Below are positions 56,453 to 64,000 of a stretch of 64,000 nt of DNA, piece by piece. Source of the DNA: Sciurus carolinensis (Eukaryota; Chordata; Mammalia; Rodentia; Sciuridae). The stretch lies in assembly GCF_902686445.1 (NCBI RefSeq), contig NC_062232.1, positions 93,048,932 through 93,112,931 of the forward strand. The letters are read 5' to 3'. The notes beneath the pieces are model-generated. The model saw only the letters and a program-made list of their open reading frames with translations. It was not told where the DNA came from and did not search any database. Each line of letters starts with the position of its first letter. Position 1 is the stretch's first letter. A program made the translations under genes and the position numbers.

Positions 56453-56579
56453 ATGCTCTTTTTCTGACTCTTTTCCCTCCACTAAATGTGGATCACAAGC
56501 TTAAACTTTGTCTAGTTTTCTCTCTCTTCTGAATTTCTTCCTTGGAGATTTTAAATTTATTTTACAAAGATCAAATTTT

Positions 56580-56900
56580 GTATACTTATATCTATGACTT
56601 CCAAAATTTCATCTCAACTTCTAACCTTCCTCTTGAGCTATAGTGCCACAACTCAAATTTTTTTGTGGGTCATTTTTACTAGGATGCCTCACCCTGACTC
56701 CAAACTTAGTACTATATTGAAATCTCAACTCGCTGTCTTCCCCTCTCACCCTGATTTCATCTTTTCTTATGGCATCATCATTTATTTTAACCTGGATGAA
56801 AACTGTTGTCATCTTTGGCTATCTTCACCACACATATACAGTTGTTCACCACAACATACCTACTCTCCTTTCATAGTATCTTTTACACTCCATTTTTTCT
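56580..56900 (+). repeat. Probable L2 fragment
   Basis: ATCTATGACTTCCAAAATTT and the following pyrimidine-rich text resemble L2. It would fit as part of the neighbouring L2 copies split by the L1. ORFs here are not convincing. Confidence 0.4.
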
Positions 56901-56989
56901 AGGTTGACCTCTATGGTAATAATAATAATAATTATGACTCCAATAGGTAACATAGTGAGGTATTGGGATACATCTTTTTTCCTTTTGGG

Positions 56990-57258
56990 GGGTTATTTTT
57001 AGTTAAATATAACATTAGGATTCATTCTACAAAATTATAAAAAGATTGGAATATAATTTTCTCTAACTCAGTCTTTAGTACTTCCCCTTTCCCTTCCTCC
57101 CTCCCTCCCCCTGTTCCCTTCTCTGTACTCTACTAATCTTTCTGGTATTTGCTTATAGTTTTTTAAAATCTGTGCCTTGTGAATATACATGATGGGGAGA
57201 TTCACTGGGGCATATTCATATATGCACATAGGAAAATGAGGTCAGATTCATTACAGGG
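56990..57258 (-). mobile_element. L1 3' UTR fragment
   Basis: CTCTACTAATCTTTCTGGTA and GTGAATATACATGATGGGGA are the reverse complement of the 3' UTR segment at about 3670-3760, with the same order and a pyrimidine tract (57085-57118) between. Confidence 0.7.
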
Positions 57259-57261
57259 GTA

Positions 57262-57420
57262 CATCTTAACCTACTTCAACCTCATGACATTCCTGTAAGG
57301 TAAGTATTTTTAATAACCTCTTTTCATAGATGAGAACATTAAGTTTGAGAGTGGCAGAATCAGAATCACCTAAATTACTTGGAACCCAGGCTCTCTACTT
57401 AACCACAGTGCTATAATCTC
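57262..57420 (-). repeat. MIR fragment
   Basis: TTCATAGATGAGAACATTAA, TTACTTGGAACCCAGGCTCT and AACCACAGTGCTATAATC in antisense MIR order. Confidence 0.75.
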
Positions 57421-57439
57421 ATGCCTAGATTTCTATTAT

Positions 57440-57770
57440 TGTTTCTTAATTGGTATGCCTTTATTAATCCTTCCTATACACCATTTTCTGAATATTCATC
57501 CCCAAACATTGCTATCATTATTTCATTTCATTTCTCATTTCAAAATCCTTTTGTATTTCCTTTTTGGCCACTAAATTAAATGCAGCTACAATTTGCCACA
57601 TAAAGCTTCTCACAGTCTTAACACAATCTAACTTCCAAGTTATATATCCTAGACATATCCCTGTGCAGATGCCCATGAATGGCTTAAATCATAGTACCTT
57701 ACTCAGCCACACCAGGATCTCTCTTCATCTTTGCTCCCATCATCTCACTCACTTCTGACAATGTTTAAGT
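57440..57770 (+). repeat. L2 ORF2 fragment
   Basis: AATGCAGCTACAATTTGCCA, CATAAAGCTTCTCACAGTCT, CAGCCACACCAGGATCTCTC and TTGCTCCCATCATCTC fit L2 sense sequence. Confidence 0.6.
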
Positions 57771-58473
57771 TCCTAAAGGGAAAAGGATGGGCATGTATGC
57801 CTGCCCCACAGCACCTTCCACCTAGTGAGTGAGTGAGTACTGAGTGAGTATTTGTTAAGTGATTGATAGTAGGGACTCAATTACTAGTTGGAGGATTGAA
57901 TGGTTTAATTACTTCTTAACACTCTCCTCTTTTTTTCTCTCTACTAGCCTTATTTTTCTCTTCCCTGGCATAATTGTCCCACGACAAATGAGAAAACCTT
58001 CTCTTTTGAAACAACAACATCCTGGGGTAATGTTTACTCACCCATTACTGCTTCATCATCCTTTTCCTAGGTTTATTCCAAAACATACATTTTTATCTTC
58101 TTGTCAATCTTTGTTTATTGCTTGGTGTTTATCATTAGACTAAAAGCCACTAATCTAGGAAGAGTTTCTGGAGATGACCACTGTGTGAAGCAGAAAGAAC
58201 AGTTCAAAGCATAAAGATCTGGTGGTTCTTGAGGTTATATATTTTAGGCAAGTTGTAGACTCTCAGATCATGTTCAGCACTGGCTGGGGTCCCCAGAGCA
58301 CTGTATCCATAAGATGTCAATGGAAGTGACAACTAGAAAACTCAGGTCCAAATCCTGAGATACTACAAATCTCCAGAGTGTTCATGCATCTCAGAGAGAA
58401 AACATTTCAAATTCTACTGGAGTTTTTAGTTTTACTTTGGACGTTTGCAACTATCCAGGCATTTCTATGCATT
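57771..58473. other. Unassigned unique sequence
   Basis: A GAGTGAGTGAGTACTGAGTG patch at about 57825 is minor simple sequence. ORF 57859-58143 is hydrophobic low-information. Confidence 0.35.
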
Positions 58474-58614
58474 AGAAATAGAGACTACAGGGTCTGGGAT
58501 TGTAGCTCAGTGGTACAGCACTTGCCTTGAAAATGTGAGGCACTGGGTCAGTCTTTAGCACCGCATAGAAATAAATAAATTAAAGTATTTAAAAAAAAAG
58601 AAATAGAGACTACA
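58474..58614 (+). repeat. ID SINE with exact 16-bp TSDs
   Basis: The insert 58490-58598 (GGTCTGGGATTGTAGCTCAG, TGTGAGGCACTGGGTCAGTC, A-rich tail) is flanked by identical AGAAATAGAGACTACA at 58474-58489 and 58599-58614. Confidence 0.95.
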
Positions 58615-58718
58615 ATGCCAAGGGGCACCATGGAATTCCCTTAGAGTTATAAAGAATACATTCAGGAAAGTTGAGATTTTAAGTGTTGGCAGAGATTCAT
58701 TTATTTATAAGGATTTTG

Positions 58719-58719
<1 letters not shown>

Positions 58720-58795
<76 letters not shown>
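58720..58795. repeat. Compound (TA)n(CA)n microsatellite
   Basis: About 15 TA units followed by about 22 CA units, both uninterrupted. Confidence 0.97.
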
Positions 58796-58796
<1 letters not shown>

Positions 58797-58997
58797 CTGG
58801 TCAGTGGTTCCAACCATTGAAAGTAATATTAATGAAACTTTTTGACAATGAACCACAGCATGAAAAATACTTTACATTGGGCCTAGTATGCATGAAAACA
58901 TATACATGTAACACACACTTATACACAAATGGCACTAAAATAAAAGTATCAAGAAATAGTACTCACATTTTCTCTTTTAATCTGTTTCATTTAAACA

Positions 58998-59206
58998 TAG
59001 TGGTTATATCATGCCTCTAATCCTAGTGACCTGGGAGACTGAGACAGGAGGATTGTAAGTTCAAAGTCAGCCTCAGCAACTTAGCCAAGCACTAAGCAAC
59101 TTAGCGAGATTCTGTCTCAAAATAGAATAAAATTAAATATGGGCTGGGGATGTGGCTCAGTGATTAAGTGTCCCTGAGTTCAATCCCTAGTACCAAAAAA
59201 AAAATT
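58998..59206 (+). repeat. B1-dID composite SINE
   Basis: ATCATGCCTCTAATCCTAGT, GAGACAGGAGGATTGTAAGT, GTCAGCCTCAGCAACTTAGC, then the ID-like GGGCTGGGGATGTGGCTCAG and TTCAATCCCTAGTACC plus A-run. The first few bases are eroded. Confidence 0.9.
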
Positions 59207-59756
59207 ACTGGTTATGAACTACTAAACCGATTTCACAGTATATTAGTAAATCATTACCAATAGGTTTAAAAACAATGGTTAAAGGGATAGAACCACAAAA
59301 GATGATAGTATGTTCTGTTTTGTGCTAGGAGAAGGCAAATGTAGATTGCATTCTACTGACATACTGAAAAGAAGAAGTTCTTAAATTGCAGCTAAAGGCT
59401 AATATCTATAGTAAGTATGGAAAAATAATTAACTCTGTTATACTGGTTTTACTATCAGCTTTACTCAATTTTTTGTTTAAATGAAACTTGTCATCCTTAT
59501 TTTTGGTGCCTATTGCTACATAAGATGCTATCTAACTATATGTTAGTTCTGTTTCAATGTTTATAATTATGTAAGGGTTCCATGTTCTTTTGCAAGATAG
59601 ATAGAAGGCTTTGTCATTGCTTTAAAAAGTTATTTATAAATAAGGTATTGGGCTTATTTATACCAAAATATGATCGCCTCATTACTATATGGAATAATAA
59701 CAAAAGCTGTATTTCATGGATTTTCAGGGTCTTTCCCTGTGCACTGTGGGTCTCTT
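59207..59756. other. Unassigned unique sequence
   Basis: No recognised repeat. Confidence 0.35.
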
Positions 59757-59840
59757 CCTTTTCCTTTCCCCCTTCTTTTCCTTTTCCTCCTCCTAGTCCT
59801 CCTCTTATTTTCTTCGTTTTTTCTTTTTTCTATTATCTTT

Positions 59841-59878
<38 letters not shown>
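59757..59878. repeat. Pyrimidine tract ending in (CT)n
   Basis: A TTCC/CTCC-rich tract is followed by about 19 CT units (59841-59878). Two long hydrophobic + strand ORFs (59582-59893, 59670-59972) are products of this tract. Confidence 0.95.
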
Positions 59879-59882
<4 letters not shown>

Positions 59883-60402
59883 GTGTGTTCTAGAATTTCA
59901 GGACTCAGGAATGTTCAGATAAAATTAATCAGATACATAATAATACTGAGGCTTTGGGGTTATATAATGTAAAGGATGTTCAGGTGAATATCACTGAGCC
60001 AAAGGTAAAAGCATTTAAAAACTATGTGAAGTGACCAGTAGTTTGGGTTACTGATTGGCCCAAAGATCTGTGCCTTAATGTGGATGTTAGTTCTTCCAAA
60101 GTTGCACTGTAGTAAGATGTAATTAAAGGACAACATGGATTTCAGTTGTAGTGTGGGAAGTTTTGTTATAACATGAATATTTTTCTATATACCTATTCAT
60201 AGTGGCTTATATTTTCATTTAGAAGTTCTAGAGGGAAAGAAATCAAACAGGACAAGGGTGGTGGCAACCACACATATGGGAAACAGTGGGAGCAAATTTT
60301 AAAAAATCGAATACCCTTTCATACATTTTGACTTTAGAACCAGGGATATAAATTTCCTATTAAAATCTTAAATGAATAAGAAAAACACAAAACAAAATGC
60401 CA
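59879..60402. other. Unassigned unique sequence
   Basis: No recognised repeat. Confidence 0.35.
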
Positions 60403-61052
60403 CAGTCTCCCCTTGTCCATGGGGGGATACATTCCAAGACATCTGCTGGATGCCTTAAACCATTGATAGTATCAAACTACATATATACTATGTTTTTACC
60501 CATACATACATACCTATGATCAATTTTATTTTATAAATTAGGCACAGAAAAAATTAACAACAATCTCTAATAAGGAAGTAGAACAATGAACAATATATTG
60601 TAATCCAAGTTATGTGAATAAGGTCTTTCTCAAAATATCTTAGTGTATTGTTTCACCTTTCTTCTTGTGGCAATATGGGATGAAATAAATAATGCTTATG
60701 TGATGAGATGAAGTGATATGAATGATGTAGGCACTGTGAGGCAGTGTTAGACTAATATATAAGGGTTCCTTGAACACAAGCACTGTGATACCAGAATGGT
60801 TAATCTGATGACCACAATTGCTAAGTGACTAACAGGTGGAGAGTGCATATGTTGTGGCTATGCTAGATAAAGGGATGATTCACATCCTGGGTAGGACAGA
60901 GAAAACTGCACATGATTTCTTCATGCTACTCAGAATGGTGCACAAATTTAAAATTTATGAATTTCTGGAATTTTCCATTTAATATTTTCAGACTCAGGCT
61001 CACCATGGGTAATTGAAACCATGGAAAGTAAAGCCACGATGGGGGAATACAG
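60403..61052 (+). mobile_element. MER2-like Tigger DNA transposon
   Basis: Left end CAGTCTCCCCTTGTCCATGG and right end GCCACGATGGGGGAATACAG are eroded inverted termini of the same Tigger group as 27449-28074. CCAAGACATCTGCTGGATGC and CCCATACATACATACCTATG match internally. TA follows at 61053-61054. No transposase. Minus ORFs at 60926-61193 are shadows. Confidence 0.9.
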
Positions 61053-61317
61053 TATTGCCAAATAACTGGAAGGAAAACAAAGATTATAACCAAAGAGCTT
61101 TCTGATAATGAGGAGGCAATATAATGGAGGCCAAGGGAGGAAATGCAAGATTTTGAGGAAGAGAGCACTATGTTCCAATTCTGCCTGTGCCATTTACTAG
61201 CTGTACATTATTAGGCATACTGCTTGCTTCATTTGTCTGATGCTATTTCATCTGTTAATGGGAATAATGTACATCATCTAGACTGTAGTGGAAATAATTT
61301 AAGATCATGTATTCGAT

Positions 61318-61404
61318 GCTGGAAATGAAGTTCAGAGGTAGAGTGTTTGCCTAGCATAAGTGAGGCCCTGAGTTAGAAGATCCCCAGCACTGGGGGAAAA
61401 AAAG
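61318..61404 (+). repeat. ID SINE fragment
   Basis: CTGGAAATGAAGTTCAGAGG, CTAGCATAAGTGAGGCCCTG and CCCCAGCACTGGGGG with an A-run. The ID body is recognisable but eroded. Confidence 0.8.
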
Positions 61405-61429
61405 GTCATGGTTTGTAGCACTCACCACA

Positions 61430-62281
61430 TAGATTATAGTAGGTATGAAATGCTCTCCTAAATATGTCAACATCCTTAGCCCCATTAGTTGTACATATGT
61501 TATATTATGTGGCAACAGAGATTTTTCAGATAGAATTAAGGTTTATAATTAGCTGACTTTAAATGGGGATATTATCTTGGGTTTTCTGGGGGGACCCAAT
61601 GTAAGGGCACACATATACACATGCATGCACACACTCGCATGAGTGAATATAATTAACAATAATGCATTATGTATTTCAAAATACTTAGAAGAGAGAATTT
61701 TGAATATACTTTCCATAAGAAAATGATAAAAGTTTAAGGTGATAGATACATTAATCACCTTGAGTTGATAAATATCCAATGTATACATGACTAAAAAATC
61801 ACATTTACCTTGTAAATATATACAAATATCATGTTTTAATTAAAATTAAAAAACAGAAGAGAAAGGAATAATAGAATTGGAAAGGTAGATGTGTCATAAG
61901 AAATGGAAAGTGTGTGAAGCATTCAACTGGCCCTTGCTGGCTTCAAAGCAGAGGAACTAAGGAATGTAGGTGGCTTTTCGAAGCTAATAACAGCTCTCAG
62001 CTGACTGCCCACAAAGCAAAGGGGACTTCAGTCCCACAACCTCAATAAAGTGAATTATACCAACAACCTGAATAAGAAAGGAAATGGATTCTCCCCTAGA
62101 ACTTTCAAAAGGGAATGCAGTCCTGCTGACACCTTGATTGCCAAGTGATCACTATGTCCAACTTTTGACCAAGAGAACTATAGCAAAAATAAACTTGTAT
62201 TGTTTTAAATTTATACCTAGACAGTACTAGGTTAATAAGTATGTGACAATTTAATATGAGAGCAATAGAAAACTAATATAA
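61430..62281 (+). mobile_element. MLT1-type MaLR LTR, interrupted
   Basis: The 5' part 61440-61610 (AAATATGTCAACATCCTTAG, GGGACCCAATGTAAGGGC) and the 3' part 61900-62281 (GATTCTCCCCTAGAACTTTC, CTGCTGACACCTTGATTGCC, AACTTGTATTGTTTTAAATT, GCAATAGAAAACTAATA) belong to one ancient LTR, split by L1 sequence. Confidence 0.75.
61640..61860 (+). mobile_element. Old L1 3' end inserted in the MLT1
   Basis: CATTATGTATTTCAAAATAC, ATAAAAGTTTAAGGTGATAG, GATAAATATCCAATGTATAC and a final TTAAAATTAAAAAACAG resemble L1M 3' ends. Confidence 0.65.
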
Positions 62282-62704
62282 AGATGTTAAAAAATTGATA
62301 GTACTTGCTATTATTTATTTAGGGGGATTGCAGAAATACTAGAAATTAGCAATGTCTATTGTCTATGAATATTGATGCCACACTAATCTAATCGTTTTGA
62401 AAATCAATGCATGTTGGGCAACCTCAGTTCCAATAGAAGCTGGAGGTTTCAAACATGCCAAAGGTCTGGAACCCAGAGGTTGTGTGTCTGTCTCTGTGTC
62501 TTTGCCATCAGGCTGCTCAGATTTCATATGCCAATCAATAAGTCTTTATAGAAGCAAGTGCCTAGTGATTTTATTAGAACTTATACAATATATTAAACAT
62601 ATAGAATTATTGGAATTGAAAATACTGTACCTCCATCATATTTTAAAGACTAGAAAATTGAGTAGGTAGAAAACACTATCGTTTGGAATAAGGTAGGAGT
62701 TACC
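62282..62704. other. Unassigned unique sequence
   Basis: ORF 62397-62669 (+) has no recognised domain. Confidence 0.35.
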
Positions 62705-62840
62705 AAATTTTTTCACCTTCATTTTTTGAGCTTTAGCTACCATTTCAACTGTAAAACAGGAACAATAATATACTTACTTTATGGGGTTGTTGTGAAAGCT
62801 TAAATGCTATAATGCATATAAAATATTTGGCATACAACCA
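62705..62840 (+). repeat. MIR fragment
   Basis: TTTCAACTGTAAAACAGGAA, GGGGTTGTTGTGAAAGCTTA and AAATATTTGGCATAC in sense MIR order. Confidence 0.75.
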
Positions 62841-62961
62841 AATAGTCTGGATATTAACAGTTGCTGTCGAGCTGGCCTTTATATAATGTGTTGACATGGT
62901 AAAGTATTTCTTATCTAATAGCAAGTCATTACTTCCTGGAGAAAAAAAAATCACTGAAGCT

Positions 62962-62964
<3 letters not shown>

Positions 62965-62998
<34 letters not shown>
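62965..62998. repeat. (TA)n microsatellite
   Basis: About 16 TA units. Confidence 0.97.
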
Positions 62999-63002
<4 letters not shown>

Positions 63003-63074
63003 GCCCTTCTGTGGATCTGACTTAGGGATCATTGGGCCAAATTAAAAAATATTTACTGAGTTTCTCTGCTGTGC

Positions 63075-63200
63075 CTTTACCTACATCATTTATTTTACCC
63101 AAATTATCTCACATCTATCCTATGAGGTAGGAGGTATTATTCACCCATTTTACAGATTGTTATCAGGTCAGAAAATCACTAATATTTAGTTCCTAACCTA
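63075..63200 (-). repeat. MIR fragment
   Basis: TATCCTATGAGGTAGGAGGT followed by CACCCATTTTACAGATTG is an antisense MIR core. Confidence 0.75.
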
Positions 63201-63564
63201 GAATGCTATTTTAGTCTTGAATTGTTTCATGTGTGTGTGGGTATGTGTATAGTGCTTGTGTTCCCTCACTACTGTTTTGGTAATTTTGATGCATACCTCA
63301 TAGAATAGGGCCACTTGTGACTTCAGTCTAGTTCCATGAAGGGATTTTATCAGGGGTACCTATAATTCTTTCTAAATGATGTTTGTTTGGAGGTTTCCAT
63401 TATGTTCAAATATATTTTACTGTTGTACATCTTTCTTCTCTCTGTGGAAAACCCAGTGTGATTCAGAACAATTAGAAATAGATGCTTGGTGTCCTTAGAT
63501 ATCTCACCCAGTGGCTAGTTTTCTAGAAAACAAAGTTATTGACCAAACCATGAATTATAATAAT
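63201..63564. other. Unassigned unique sequence
   Basis: No recognised repeat. Confidence 0.35.
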
Positions 63565-63785
63565 ATCTTCTATTTATTGATTGTTCATTATATGCTAGTG
63601 CCTTATAGTGTCTCATATATGTTTCACAACAACTCAACATGAGTGGATACTATTATTAATCCTATTTTACTCATGGGGAATCTGAGGCTCAAACACCAAA
63701 GTACTATGTGCATGTTTACACAGCTAGTAATTTGTCAGCACAGCCAGGGTTTGAATTTAGTTCTGTGAGAGTTCCCAAACCCTGG
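63565..63785 (-). repeat. MIR SINE
   Basis: TCATTATATGCTAGTGCCTT, CATGGGGAATCTGAGGCTCA, ACACAGCTAGTAATTTGTCA and GCCAGGGTTTGAATTTAG in antisense MIR order. Confidence 0.9.
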
Positions 63786-64000
63786 TTCTTTTGGCAAACA
63801 GAACAATCCTTTGGTCTGACTTCTCTTGAATGAACTCTCTTACCTACGCTTAAGTCCTTTACACTGGCTAATAAGAGAAGCAGACACAGGGAAAGCTTGT
63901 ATTTTTATTTTTAAGTGATAAACCACATGACTTGTCCCTACATCCCTAGTAGGTAATTGTTTATTTTCAAATGACTTTCACATGCTTTTTTTGAGTAATT

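Noticed and set aside
59582..59972. Membrane protein ORFs
   Set aside because: The hydrophobic runs of L, S and F come from translation of pyrimidine-rich and (CT)n simple sequence in two overlapping frames.

Overview
This is a repeat-rich, AT-rich stretch of a rodent nuclear genome, most likely from the squirrel family (Sciuridae; marmot, ground squirrel or tree squirrel). The main clue is the SINEs. Many copies of a tRNA-derived ID-type SINE with A-rich AATAAA-like tails, and several B1-dID composites (a 7SL-derived B1 joined to an ID unit), sit beside a matching set of young and middle-aged L1 LINEs and lineage-specific MaLR LTRs. I found no exon, host protein gene, tRNA or rRNA gene that I can defend. 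The long open reading frames are remnants of L1 ORF2 or chance ORFs. The window reads as intergenic or intronic DNA.

Layout: 1-4036 holds two degraded L1s in tandem on the + strand. 4245-5514 has MIR, an ID SINE, an L2 end and a (TA)n tract. 5801-8900 is the showpiece: a young minus-strand L1 with both ends, 14-bp target-site duplications, a CpG-rich 5' leader with tandem ~67-bp units, and no ORF1 or endonuclease region. 8980-10395 carries two LTRs. 10590-13035 has SINEs, a 5'-truncated L1 and a possible LTR. 14283-17179 has an ID insertion, an unassigned DNA transposon with terminal inverted repeats, MIRs and an LTR. 17640-22675 is L1-dominated, chiefly a large ancient minus-strand L1 split by a Tigger and an ID element. 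22676-26037 is largely unique.

From 26038 to 41100 there are scattered ID, B1-dID, MIR, L2, Tigger (MER2-like), MER5A, MLT1, MaLR and L1 pieces. At 39503-40640 there is an L1-like 5' leader split by a MaLR LTR. 41945-48412 is mostly unique with a few SINEs and a local 155-bp direct duplication (44289-44443 and 45200-45354). 48420-64000 contains microsatellites, LTR, MIR and L2 fragments, a hAT element with near-perfect 8-bp TSDs, a second MER2-like Tigger and a nested MLT1/L1.

No gene system or operon is present. The biology here is retrotransposon structure and decay. The recurring theme is L1 elements that keep a 5' leader but have lost ORF1 and the endonuclease part of ORF2 (5815-8886, 18345-22675, and possibly 39503-41100). 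Family names come from recognising consensus-like motifs by eye. Boundaries are approximate except where target-site duplications or inverted repeats are given.
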